Below, piece after piece: positions 28,311 through 36,116 of a stretch of DNA of 64,000 nt. The translations under genes and the position numbers were made by a program. Each line of letters opens with the position of its first letter. Positions within the stretch are counted from its first letter, which is position 1. The notes under the pieces are model-generated. The model was not told the DNA's origin and did not search any database. It saw only the letters and a program-made list of their open reading frames with translations. Source of the stretch: Ancylobacter sp. SL191 (GTDB taxonomy: Bacteria; Pseudomonadota; Alphaproteobacteria; Rhizobiales; Xanthobacteraceae); NCBI RefSeq assembly GCF_026625645.1, contig NZ_CP113056.1:2517001-2581000 (forward strand), read 5' to 3'.

Positions 28311-29462
28311 CTAATTAACGATTAGGTCCAGAGGCGCGTCCGTTAGGCACTCGTTACCGTTAACGCCGATCAGGAAGGTACGGCCGAGGCACATGGCCGC
28401 GCCGCTGTCGCTGTCCATCAGAATCATATGCGCGAACATCACCATGCCGGGCTCCAGCACCCAGTCATGGCCGGCATAGAACATGGGCGGGTCCATCCAG
28501 GACGGGGTGAATTTCGCCCCGAGCGAATAGCCGCAGGCGGCGAGGCGGTGCTTCTCCAGCCCATGCCCGTCCATCACATGGGCATGGGCGGCGAACACCT
28601 CGCCGGCCGTCTTGCCGGGGATGATGGTGTGGGCGCAGGCCTCCATCGCCTGCTTCGCGGCGGCGAACAGCTCCAGATGCCGGTCGCGCGGCGGACCGAC
28701 GATCACCGTTTCCATCATCGCCGCGTGGTAGTGGCGGTAGGTGCCGGCCCATTCCAGCGTGATCTGGTCCTCGCCGGACAGTTTACGGCGGCCGGCCTTG
28801 TAGCGGCAGAGCAGCGCGTCGGGGCCGGAGCCGATGATGAACTCATTGGCCGGGTAGTCGCCGCCGCCACGGAACACCGCGCCCTGCATGGCGGCAAGCA
28901 CCTCGCCCTCATCGACGCCCGGCGCGATGGCGGCAATGCCGGCCTCGCGCGCGGCCAGCGCCAGTTTGCCGGCCTGCCGCACATAAGTGATTTCCGCCGA
29001 AGACTTCACCGCCCGCAGCCGGTCCACCACGCGGGAGGCATCCACCAGCGTGGCGAAACCGTCAAACGTCGCGTCGAGCTTCTTGCCGTTGGCGGCGGTG
29101 AGCCCGTAGCTCTCATATTCGACACCGATCCGCGTGCCGAGGCCGCCCAGGCTCTCCACCATGTCGCGCAGCTGCGCCTGCGGCGTGGCGTCGGCCCGGT
29201 CGGCCCAGATGCGAATGTCCTCGATGATCGAGGTGTGCTGCGCCTGCCTCAGATCCGCCGAGCGGGTGAGCAAAGCGATGCGGCCATCCGCCCCCAGCCA
29301 CAGCGACTGGAAGAAGCAGAAGCCGAACGTGTCATAGCCGGTGAGCCAGTACATGGACTCCTGCTGGAACATCAGCAGGCCGTCGAGGCGATGCTCGGCC
29401 ATGGCGGCGAGCAGGCGTTCCTTGCGGCGGGCGAATTCCGGGCCGGTGAAATGCAGCGCCAT
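28311..29462 (-). CDS. M24 family (aminopeptidase P/creatinase-like) protein without metal ligands
   Basis: A 383-residue protein with the creatinase N-terminal domain (residues about 12-145) and the M24 pita-bread domain (about 155-380). In metallo-members the second domain has two Asp, one His and two Glu ligands; here the first Asp region reads ITLEWAGTYRHYHAAMMETV (Glu and Ala in place of the two Asp), GHG is GYS, and the last Glu positions are FAHMIL and CLGRTF. So the dinuclear metal site appears lost, as in creatinase-type hydrolases that act without metal. It is closer in style to the ectoine-hydrolase/creatinase branch than to Xaa-Pro aminopeptidase; the real substrate is unknown. 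It follows pgeF by 20 bp in the lgt-midA-pgeF operon. Confidence 0.85.
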   Translation of the reverse strand: MALHFTGPEFARRKERLLAAMAEHRLDGLLMFQQESMYWLTGYDTFGFCFFQSLWLGADGRIALLTRSADLRQAQHTSIIEDIRIWADRADATPQAQLRDMVESLGGLGTRIGVEYESYGLTAANGKKLDATFDGFATLVDASRVVDRLRAVKSSAEITYVRQAGKLALAAREAGIAAIAPGVDEGEVLAAMQGAVFRGGGDYPANEFIIGSGPDALLCRYKAGRRKLSGEDQITLEWAGTYRHYHAAMMETVIVGPPRDRHLELFAAAKQAMEACAHTIIPGKTAGEVFAAHAHVMDGHGLEKHRLAACGYSLGAKFTPSWMDPPMFYAGHDWVLEPGMVMFAHMILMDSDSGAAMCLGRTFLIGVNGNECLTDAPLDLIVN

Positions 29463-29482
29463 GGCGGGCTCCGTTGCGGGAA

Positions 29483-30244
29483 TCAGGCAAGCGTGATGGC
29501 GGCGATCAGCCGGCCATAATCGGCCTCGCCGCGATGCGTCGCGCGACGGTAGCTGAAGAAGCGGCCCTCGTCCGCATAGGTGTCGAGGCCGAGATCGTCG
29601 ATCGTGCCGACCCCGATCCGCGCCAACCGCGCGGCGATGTAGCCGGGCAGGTCGAACAGCGAGTGGTGCTCGCGCGGGGAGGGAATGAGGAAGCGGTCGT
29701 TTTCCGGGTCGAGCCCGGTCAGCGTCGCGATGAAATCGGGGCCGACCTCATAGCTCGGCTGGCGGATCAGCGGGCCGATGGCGACGACCATGCGCTCGCG
29801 CCGGGCGCCGAGTTCCTCCATGCGGGCGACGGTGGATTCCAGCACGCCGCCGACCGCGCCCTTCCAGCCGGCATGGGCGGCGCCGACGACGCGGGCCTCT
29901 TCATCGGCGAACAGCACCGGTCCGCAATCGGCGATGGCGACACCGGCGGCGACGCCCGGTGTATTGGTCGCGACCGCATCCGCCTTGGGGCGCTCCGCCC
30001 AGGGGCCATCCACCACTACGCAATCGGGCGAATGGATCTGCCAGCAGGTGAGCAGATGCGTCTTCGGCACGCCGAGCGCCTGCGCCATCCGGGCGCGGTT
30101 CTCAGAGACACGGGCGGGGTCGTCATTCGAGCCGGTGCCGCCATTCAGCCCGGCATAAAGCCCTTCCGAGACGCCGCCCTCGCGCGTGAAGAAGGCGTGG
30201 CGGATGCCCGGCAGGGCGGCGAGGGCGGAGGATTCGACCTTCAT
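29483..30244 (-). CDS. pgeF: Peptidoglycan editing factor PgeF (multicopper-oxidase/laccase-like fold)
   Basis: A 253-residue YfiH/DUF152 family protein. The signature residues for its metal/catalytic site are in LTCWQIHSPDCVVVDGP (His, about residues 63-79), IADCGPVLFAD (Cys, about 104-114), and AHAGWKGAVGGVLE (His, about 121-134). PgeF removes wrongly inserted L-Ser from UDP-MurNAc in place of L-Ala, keeping peptidoglycan composition correct. The ATG overlaps the stop of midA (ATGA at 30241-30244), so it is translationally coupled to it. The gene order lgt-midA-pgeF, conserved in alphaproteobacteria, joins lipoprotein maturation and wall quality control in one operon. Confidence 0.95.
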   Translation of the reverse strand: MKVESSALAALPGIRHAFFTREGGVSEGLYAGLNGGTGSNDDPARVSENRARMAQALGVPKTHLLTCWQIHSPDCVVVDGPWAERPKADAVATNTPGVAAGVAIADCGPVLFADEEARVVGAAHAGWKGAVGGVLESTVARMEELGARRERMVVAIGPLIRQPSYEVGPDFIATLTGLDPENDRFLIPSPREHHSLFDLPGYIAARLARIGVGTIDDLGLDTYADEGRFFSYRRATHRGEADYGRLIAAITLA

Positions 30245-31371
30245 GCGGCAGCGTTCCTGAATTCCTCGCCGGGGGCGAATCCGGCGATCTCGTCCAGCGC
30301 AGGATGCACCAGAGCGAGCGCCTTGAAGAGGGTGCCCATCTGCCCGTCGCCGGTTCCGGCAAGGCGGGCGTGGGCGGCATTGATGGCGGCGCGGGTGCTC
30401 GCATCAGCATCGCGCTTCAGCCGCTCGGCACGGGCGGCGATGCCGAGCCTTTCCAGCAGAGCACCCTGCGGAACAGGGCCGAAGGCCCGGGCGCCGCTGC
30501 CGATGGCGGCGATGGCCAGCGCGGCGAAGTCGACATGGGCGGTGAGGTCCGCCTCACCGGGATGGGCGAGCACGTCATCAAAGGTGTGGGCGCGCAGCGC
30601 CTGCAGCGTGTCGCCGAAGCCGCCGCCCGGCTCGCGCGTCCCGGCATGGCCGTAATCGACGAACAGCGCCGCCCCGCCGGAGGAGGCGAGCCGGGCGCCG
30701 AGCTTTTCCGCCAATGAGAGGCCGGCCGGGCAGAGCTCCAGCAGCGCGCCGAGCGGGGCGGCGCGCAGCCGCGCCTCGGCGCGCGCATCGAGCCGGGCGC
30801 CCGGCCGCAAGCCGAAGGCGAGGGCACCGCCTTCATCGAGGCCGACCATCCGCTCGGCGATGCCCTCGGGCGTGCGCAGGAACTGGCGGATCGGCAGCGC
30901 GTCGATGAATTCGTTGGCGAGAAGGATCAGCGGCCCGGCTGGCACCTCATCAATCGAGCCTGCCCATGTCACGTCATAGGCCGCGAGCGTCGCCGCCTGC
31001 CGTTCGCGAAGGCGCGGGGAAGCTTCCACCAGCACCACGCGCGCGGCCTCATGAAAGCCCGGCACGATGCGGGTGGCGCGCAGCGCGTCCGCCATCATGG
31101 TGCCGCGTCCGGGGCCGAGCTCGGCGAGAATAAAGGGGGAAGGCGCGCCGAGGCGCATCCAGCTATCGGCCGCCCAGAGTCCCAGCAACTCGCCGAACAT
31201 CTGGCTGATCTCCGGCGCGGTGGTGAAGTCGCCGGCGGCGCCGAAGGGTTCGCGCGTCGTGTAATAGCCGAGGCTCGGATGGAACAGGCAGCGTTCCATA
31301 TAGTCGGCAACCGTGAGCGGCCCGGTGAGCGCGATCTCGCGGGCAATCTCCGCGGCGAGCGGCGTCGTCAT
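30241..31371 (-). CDS. Class I SAM-dependent methyltransferase, MidA/NDUFAF7 family
   Basis: A 376-residue DUF185 protein related to mitochondrial NDUFAF7, which dimethylates an arginine of the NDUFS2 subunit of complex I. Motif I of the Rossmann fold is [19 protein letters not shown] (residues about 82-100; G-x-G-x-G), preceded by the family segment [30 protein letters not shown] (about 33-62) and followed by [17 protein letters not shown] (acidic motif near 150) and FVDYGHAG (near 240). In bacteria the target is presumed to be the complex-I homologue, untested. Its start overlaps the lgt stop and its stop overlaps the pgeF start, a compact coupling. Confidence 0.92.
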   Translation of the reverse strand: MTTPLAAEIAREIALTGPLTVADYMERCLFHPSLGYYTTREPFGAAGDFTTAPEISQMFGELLGLWAADSWMRLGAPSPFILAELGPGRGTMMADALRATRIVPGFHEAARVVLVEASPRLRERQAATLAAYDVTWAGSIDEVPAGPLILLANEFIDALPIRQFLRTPEGIAERMVGLDEGGALAFGLRPGARLDARAEARLRAAPLGALLELCPAGLSLAEKLGARLASSGGAALFVDYGHAGTREPGGGFGDTLQALRAHTFDDVLAHPGEADLTAHVDFAALAIAAIGSGARAFGPVPQGALLERLGIAARAERLKRDADASTRAAINAAHARLAGTGDGQMGTLFKALALVHPALDEIAGFAPGEEFRNAAA

Positions 31372-32213
31372 GCCGGCGCGTCGACCGAGAGCGCCGGGCG
31401 CCGGCGGGCGCGGGCGATGAGGGCGAGACCGGCCGCGAGCATGGGAAGCGACAGCAGCATCCCCATGGTCAGCCAGCCGCCGGCGAGATAGCCGAGCTGC
31501 GGGTCCGGCTCGCGGAAAAACTCGACGAAGATGCGTGCGCAGCCATAGAGGAAGACGAAGCTGCCGGCGATCGTACCCGGCCGGGTGAGCGCCCCGGCGC
31601 GGATGGCGAGCTGCAGGACGATGAAGATGGCAAGCCCCTCCAGCCCCGCCTCATAGAGCTGGCTCGGGTGGCGCGGCTCCGGCCCGCCATGGGGGAAGAC
31701 GAAGGCCCAAGGCACGTCAGTCGGGCGGCCCCACAGCTCGCCATTGATGAAGTTGGCGAGGCGGCCAAAAAACAGGCCGATCGGCACCACGGCGGCGGCG
31801 ATGTCGAGCATCGACATGAAGGCCAGCCCGCGCTTCCGGCAGAACAGGTACATGGCAAGGATGGAGCCGAGGAAGCCGCCATGGAAGGCCATGCCGCCAT
31901 GCCAGACGGTGAGCGCCTGCAGCGGGTTCTCGATGTAATAGGTGAGGTTGTAGAACAGCACATAGCCGATGCGCCCGCCGAGGATGACGCCGAAGGCGAT
32001 CCAAACCACCGCGTCGTCAAAGGCTTCCGGCGCGATCGGCGCCCGCCCGCCCCACAAAGCCGGGCGCTCGCACAGCCTTTTGGCCATCCACCAGCCGATC
32101 AGCAGCCCGGCGACATAGGCCAGCGCGTACCAGCGAATGGCGAAGGGCCCGAGCTCGATGAGCACCGGGTCGATGTTCGGGAAAGGCAGGACGAAGAGCG
32201 GAGGCATGGGCAT
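31368..32213 (-). CDS. lgt: Prolipoprotein diacylglyceryl transferase
   Basis: A 281-residue inner-membrane enzyme that transfers diacylglycerol from phosphatidylglycerol to the lipobox Cys of prolipoproteins. Seven membrane helices are visible; the Lgt signature [20 protein letters not shown] (residues about 145-164, with the essential Arg and Asn) is intact, as are [13 protein letters not shown] in helix 1 and HPSQLYEA (about 182-189). I start at the ATG at 32213 ([16 protein letters not shown]); starts at 32207 or in the longer frame are possible. It heads the lgt-midA-pgeF-M24 operon and provides the modification needed by the two lipoprotein-like proteins nearby. Confidence 0.95.
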   Translation of the reverse strand: MPMPPLFVLPFPNIDPVLIELGPFAIRWYALAYVAGLLIGWWMAKRLCERPALWGGRAPIAPEAFDDAVVWIAFGVILGGRIGYVLFYNLTYYIENPLQALTVWHGGMAFHGGFLGSILAMYLFCRKRGLAFMSMLDIAAAVVPIGLFFGRLANFINGELWGRPTDVPWAFVFPHGGPEPRHPSQLYEAGLEGLAIFIVLQLAIRAGALTRPGTIAGSFVFLYGCARIFVEFFREPDPQLGYLAGGWLTMGMLLSLPMLAAGLALIARARRRPALSVDAPA

Positions 32214-32490
32214 CGGGTTTCGCGAGGACGGCAGGGAGGGCAGCACGAACGCCGGGCGAGAGCAAGCACGCGGGGCGGTGCGTGCGGGGAAGGGCAGGGC
32301 GATTCCTGTGGCCGGCGCACCCGCCTCTTGCCCGCGCCGCGTGACAGGATCAAGGCGGGCAGGCTACTACCGCCGCTGCAGTGCCGCCGGCTCGCGCGCG
32401 AAACGGCCGCCACCCTTGCAGAGCCAGTCACGGCGCCCCATTCTCCCCGTAATGGCGCGCTACGTCACGAGCCCCAGTCGGGAGAAGACC

Positions 32491-32757
32491 ATGACCCAGA
32501 CTACCAGCCGCATCTTCGACGATTTCGCCCGGCTGATGAACGACGCTGCCGGCGTCGCGTCCGGCGTGCGCCGCGAGGCCGAGACCGTGATGCGCTCCCA
32601 GGCCGAGCGCATCCTGCGCGAGCTCGATGTCGTCACGCGCGAGGAATTCGAGACCGTGAAGGAACTCGCCGCCGCTGCGCGCGAGGAGAATGAACGTCTC
32701 GAAGCCCGTATCGCCGCGCTCGAAGCCAAAATCAGCCCGCCCGACTCGCTCGGCTGA
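32491..32757 (+). CDS. ubiK: Accessory factor UbiK family protein
   Basis: An 88-residue small coiled-coil protein of the BMFP/UbiK family (formerly YqiC). The N-terminal amphipathic helix (RIFDDFARLMNDAAGVASGV) is followed by a coiled coil, VVTREEFETVKELAAAAREE (residues about 47-66) continuing to LEAKI, which mediates trimerisation; VTREEF is the family signature. UbiK helps ubiquinone biosynthesis enzymes work together under aerobic conditions. The ATG at 32491 is preceded by GGGAGAAGACC. The gene is divergent from lgt and 227 bp before the YbjN gene. The open frame reaching back to 32137 is not coding. Confidence 0.93.
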   Translation: MTQTTSRIFDDFARLMNDAAGVASGVRREAETVMRSQAERILRELDVVTREEFETVKELAAAAREENERLEARIAALEAKISPPDSLG

Positions 32758-32984
32758 TCCATCCGCATGTGGATGCGGCGCATCGCCGCTTGCCGCAACG
32801 CCGCGAATCCCGACACCTTTGCCATGGACCGTTCATCCGGCGGTCCAGGCCGACGGTCTCAGTGAGGTGCCTATCCAGCGCGATAAAGTCGACAACGGCG
32901 CTTTTCCCAGCGAAACCCGCCCGCGAGGCCCCCAGCGTTGTACGCGTCCGACCTGCGTCCGTGCCCACCCTCGCGAGGTCGAGC

Positions 32985-33482
32985 ATGACCTATACTGACT
33001 TCGAGTCCGACACCCGCCTCAATCCGCTGGATCTGGTCGAGCGCATGGCCGCGCTCAATGAATGGGCGTTCGAGCGTTCAGCCGAGGATGAGATCACCAT
33101 CTCCATCGAAGGCCGCTGGACCGACTGCCACGTCTCCTTCCAGTGGATGGACGAGGTCGAGGCGCTGCATATCGCCTGCGCCTTCGATCTGAAGGTGCCG
33201 GAAAAGCGCAAGACCGAGGTGCTGCGCCTGCTCTCCCTCATCAATGAGCAGATGTGGATCGGCCATTTCGACCTCTGGTCGAAGGAGGGCGTGATCATGT
33301 TCCGCCACGCGCTGCTGCTCGCCGGCGCCGAGGCGACGGACCGCCAGTGCGAGGTCTTGATGGAATGCGCCATCGAGGCGGTGGAGCGCTATTTCCCCGC
33401 CTTCCAGTTCGTCGTCTGGGCCGGCAAGTCCGCCCGCGAGGCAATGGACGCCACGCTGTTCGAGACCGTCGGCGAGGCGTGA
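32985..33482 (+). CDS. YbjN domain protein (T3SS-chaperone-like fold)
   Basis: A 165-residue YbjN-family protein. The conserved core lies at about residues 15-130, including the strands ITISIEGRWTDCHVSFQWMD and ALHIACAFDLKVPEKRK and the helix TEVLRLLSLINEQMWIGHFD. YbjN proteins are small cytoplasmic modulators implicated in motility, biofilm and stress in enterobacteria, but no direct activity is established. The start is the ATG at 32985, after GCGAGG; the longer frame from 32769 is out of family. It is followed by a perfect 22-base palindrome and then an intergenic repeat, and is upstream of proC on the same strand. Confidence 0.9.
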   Translation: MTYTDFESDTRLNPLDLVERMAALNEWAFERSAEDEITISIEGRWTDCHVSFQWMDEVEALHIACAFDLKVPEKRKTEVLRLLSLINEQMWIGHFDLWSKEGVIMFRHALLLAGAEATDRQCEVLMECAIEAVERYFPAFQFVVWAGKSAREAMDATLFETVGEA

Positions 33483-33502
33483 TCGGCCGGGTTTGAGTCA
33501 GG

Positions 33503-33524
33503 GGCAGGCGGCGCGCCGCCTGCC
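33503..33524. terminator. Palindromic hairpin after the YbjN gene
   Basis: A 22-base perfect palindrome, GGCAGGCGGC-GC-GCCGCCTGCC, lies 20 bp after the YbjN stop. It has no T-run after it (TGTGGCC), so it may be a weak terminator or a processing/protection stem, or a remnant of the neighbouring repeat. Confidence 0.5.
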
Positions 33525-33575
33525 TGTGGCCATCGCATCGCGCGGACGTGCAGCCGGACCAACGGGTGCTGCGTG

Positions 33576-33712
33576 CTTCGAGGCCGGCTTGGCAGCCGGC
33601 ACCTCAGCATGACGAACGTCGTTGACGGGCCGGACAGGACGGCGCCCCGCAGCGAGTCGTTACAACCCGCACACCGTCATCCTGAGGTGCCCGGCGCAGC
33701 CGGGCCTCGAAG
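33576..33712. repeat. Inverted pair of interspersed repeat modules
   Basis: Two copies of one module face each other: CTTCGAGGCCGGCTTGGCAG continuing to CACCTCAGCATGACG (33576-33614), and its inverted copy at 33675-33712, CGTCATCCTGAGGTGCCCGG continuing to GGGCCTCGAAG. Both have an internal hairpin and the CGTCAT...CCTCGAAGG ends known from widespread repeats in Hyphomicrobiales genomes. The pair brackets about 60 bases of unrelated DNA in the YbjN-proC gap, which has no gene from 33483 to 33838. Confidence 0.7.
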
Positions 33713-33838
33713 GATGGTTCTCTCGAAGCGTGCCTGCAAAAGCGTGGATGCCCGGTGCCGCGGCGCGCGTCACGGCGCGGGACGGGATATGCTGGGCGCC
33801 AGGGACATTTCCTTCCGCTTCAGACGCAGAGTTCCACG

Positions 33839-34663
33839 ATGGTTACACTTTCCGACATTCCCGGGCGGGTGCTGCTGGTTGGCGCCGGCAAGATGGGCGG
33901 CGCCATGCTGGAGGGCTGGATCGGCCTTGGGCTGGAGCCGGCGCGTATTGCCGTGGTGGATCCCGGCCCGCCGCCGGAAGTTGCCGCGCTGCTCACCGCG
34001 AAGGGCGTCGCGCTCAACCCGCTGAATGGCGGCCCGCCCGCCGTCATGCTGCTGGCGGTGAAGCCGCAGGTGGCGCCCGAGGTGCTCGCCAAGGTCGCCC
34101 CGCTGGCCGGGCCGCAGACGCTGGTGGTCTCGGTGATGGCCGGGCGCACGCTGGGGTTTCTGGAAGCCGCTTTCGCGCCGGGCACGGCGGTGGTGCGCTC
34201 CATTCCCAACACCCCGGCCGCCATCGGGCGCGGGGTGACCGTCGCCGTCCCCAACGCAACCGTCACGCCCGCGCAGATGCAGATTGCCGATGCGCTGCTG
34301 CGCGCCAGCGGCGGCGTCGAATGGGTGGAGGATGAGGCGCTGATTGATGTGGCCACCGCCGTCTCCGGCTCCGGCCCGGCCTATGTGTTCCTGCTTGCCG
34401 AGGCGCTGGCGGCCGCCGGCGCGCAGGCTGGCTTGCCCGCCGACATGGCCGACCGTCTGGCGCGCGCCACCGTTGCCGGCGCGGGCGAATTGATGGTCCG
34501 CTCCGGCATTGATCCCGCCCAGCTGCGCAAGAACGTCACCTCGCCCAATGGCACCACGGCGGCGGCGCTCGCCGTGCTGATGGATGAGGAAAAGGGCTTT
34601 GGTCCGCTGCTCACCGAGGCGGTGCTGGCGGCGGCGCGGCGCTCGCGCGAACTGGCAGGCTGA
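33839..34663 (+). CDS. proC: Pyrroline-5-carboxylate reductase
   Basis: A 274-residue enzyme reducing 1-pyrroline-5-carboxylate to proline with NAD(P)H, last step of proline synthesis. The Rossmann motif is VLLVGAGKMGGAMLEGWIGLG (about residues 11-31, G-x-G-x-M-G), the second sheet contact MLLAVKPQ (about 70-77), and the ProC signature VTSPNGTTAAAL (about 228-239) lies in the C-terminal dimer domain with SGSGPAYVFLLAEALA before it. The ATG at 33839 is chosen because earlier residues are not family-like; the ribosome site is weak. The C-terminal region is complete. Confidence 0.95.
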   Translation: MVTLSDIPGRVLLVGAGKMGGAMLEGWIGLGLEPARIAVVDPGPPPEVAALLTAKGVALNPLNGGPPAVMLLAVKPQVAPEVLAKVAPLAGPQTLVVSVMAGRTLGFLEAAFAPGTAVVRSIPNTPAAIGRGVTVAVPNATVTPAQMQIADALLRASGGVEWVEDEALIDVATAVSGSGPAYVFLLAEALAAAGAQAGLPADMADRLARATVAGAGELMVRSGIDPAQLRKNVTSPNGTTAAALAVLMDEEKGFGPLLTEAVLAAARRSRELAG

Positions 34664-34771
34664 TCCTGAGCGGTGAGGGGCGCGTAACCTTCAAATCGGA
34701 GGTCGCGCCCTTCTCCTGATGGGGTGCGCGTCCTACATTCAGGACAGGCACGTTCAGGACAGGAGGTCATC

Positions 34772-35572
34772 ATGGCACGCAGTTCCAGAACGACGGCGCA
34801 AGAAACCACCGAGCGGGGGGGCGCGACGGCACCCAAAGCGGCCAAATCTGCCCCGAAGCCCCGCGCCGCCAAGGCACCGCTGAGCACTGCCGCTCCCGAA
34901 ACTGCTGGCGAGCCGCCACGCACGGAGGCGCCCAGCCGGGATGCGTCGCGCGAAAAAATCCTCGACAATTTTCTCGTCCTGCTCGCCGAGCGGCCCTTCG
35001 AGCGCATCAGTCTGGGCGACGTCGCGCAGGAAGCGGGCGTGTCGCTCTCCGATCTGCGCGCCGGCTATGGCTCGACCTTCGATATGGTCTCGGCTTTCGT
35101 GCGCGACACCGACCGCAAGGTTCTCGCCGTCCCGACGGACGACATGGCCGACGAGCCGCCGCGCGACCGGCTGTTCGACGTGCTGATGCGGCGCTTCGAC
35201 GTGCTCGGCCCGCATAAGGCCGCGTTGCGCTCCCTCGCTGATTCCGCCCGGCGCAACCCGTTCTTCGCGCTCGCGCTGAACCGGCTTGCCGTGCGCTCGC
35301 AGCAATGGATGCTGGCGGCGGCCAAGATCGACACGGCCGGGCTGCGCGGTGCCGTGCGGGCGCAGGGGCTGGCGCTGATCTATGCCCGCGTGCTCCAGAC
35401 CTATCTGCGCGACGAGGATCCCGCGCTCGCCCGCACTATGGCGGCGCTCGACCGCGAACTCGACAAGGGCCAGCGCGCGCTCGACCTGCTCGAAGGCGCG
35501 GTGCGGCTTGCCACCGGCGGCCGGCGCCGCCAAAAGGACCAGGCGCCGCCGGAAGAACCCGTCACGGCCTGA
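34772..35572 (+). CDS. TetR-fold regulator, COQ9-like, with basic N-terminal tail
   Basis: A 266-residue protein. The first 50 residues are Ala/Lys/Thr/Pro-rich and disordered (TAPKAAKSAPKPRAAKAPLS, then more). Residues about 57-105 form a TetR helix-turn-helix (REKILDNFLVLLAERPFERI, then LGDVAQEAGVSLSDLRAGYG), and the C-terminal half resembles the TetR/COQ9 ligand domain, including FFALALNRLAVRSQQWMLAA and DEDPALARTMAALDRELDKG. The AGGAGG five bases before the ATG at 34772 fixes the start. Whether it binds DNA, or has a COQ9-like ubiquinone-synthesis role, cannot be decided; the basic tail would favour nucleic-acid binding. csaA follows 21 bp later. Confidence 0.8.
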   Translation: MARSSRTTAQETTERGGATAPKAAKSAPKPRAAKAPLSTAAPETAGEPPRTEAPSRDASREKILDNFLVLLAERPFERISLGDVAQEAGVSLSDLRAGYGSTFDMVSAFVRDTDRKVLAVPTDDMADEPPRDRLFDVLMRRFDVLGPHKAALRSLADSARRNPFFALALNRLAVRSQQWMLAAAKIDTAGLRGAVRAQGLALIYARVLQTYLRDEDPALARTMAALDRELDKGQRALDLLEGAVRLATGGRRRQKDQAPPEEPVTA

Positions 35573-35593
35573 GTTGCTTCAAGGGGGTACGCC

Positions 35594-35947
35594 GTGAGTC
35601 TCGCGCCGCTCGACCAGATTTCCTTCGCCGATTTCCTCAAGGTGGACATCCGCGTCGGCACGATCATCCAGGCGGAGCCCTTCCCGGAGGCGCGCAAGCC
35701 GGCGATCAAGCTGGTGATCGACTTCGGGCCGCATATCGGCTGCAAGAAGTCCTCCGCCCAGATCACCGTGCATTACGCGCCGGAGGATCTCATCGGCCGG
35801 CAGGTGGCGGCGGTGGTGAATTTTCCGCCGCGCCAGATCGGGCCGATGATGTCGGAAGTGCTGACACTCGGCTTCCCGGATGAGGACGGCGCGGTGGTGC
35901 TGTTCAAGCCCGACCGCGAGGTGCCGAACGGCGCCCGGCTCTTCTGA
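35594..35947 (+). CDS. csaA: tRNA-binding protein, CsaA family
   Basis: A 117-residue single-domain EMAP-II-like OB-fold protein, close in length to Bacillus CsaA (about 110). Features are [20 protein letters not shown] (residues about 11-30, the V-x-V-G-x-I strand), [20 protein letters not shown] (about 40-59), and [20 protein letters not shown] (about 72-91), the tRNA-binding surface. CsaA has been described as a tRNA-binding and chaperone-like protein. The start is GTG at 35594 after AAGGGGG, 21 bp after the TetR-like gene; probably one transcript. Downstream lies a repeat element, then the convergent two-component operon. Confidence 0.93.
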   Translation: MSLAPLDQISFADFLKVDIRVGTIIQAEPFPEARKPAIKLVIDFGPHIGCKKSSAQITVHYAPEDLIGRQVAAVVNFPPRQIGPMMSEVLTLGFPDEDGAVVLFKPDREVPNGARLF

Positions 35948-35994
35948 GCCAGTCCCGCGTCCCGGACAAGCTGCGCGATGCGCAGCGCAGATCC

Positions 35995-36065
35995 GGGACC
36001 CAGGGGATACGCCGCGTAGCGCAAAAGCTATTTGGCGCCTCCGGCGTCATCTTACGCTGGGTCCC
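35995..36065. repeat. Palindromic repeat between csaA and the sensor kinase
   Basis: GGGACCCAG (35995-36003) and CTGGGTCCC (36057-36065) are a perfect nine-base inverted repeat at the edges of a 71-base unit; a further CCCGGACAAGC... / ...GCTTGGCCGGG pair extends the symmetry outward to about 35961 and 36103. The layout and the TCCGGGACCCAGG core resemble interspersed repeats of Hyphomicrobiales, distinct from families A and B here. It occupies the space between convergent genes and may also work as a terminator. Confidence 0.65.
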
Positions 36066-36116
36066 GGCTCGCGCTCCGCCTGCGGCTACGCTTGGCCGGG
36101 AAACAAGCCGAGACCT

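Noticed and set aside
28302..28320. TTAA-N6-TTAAC near the M24 gene stop
   Set aside because: One base short of a CtrA box and located at the 3' end of a gene, so probably chance.
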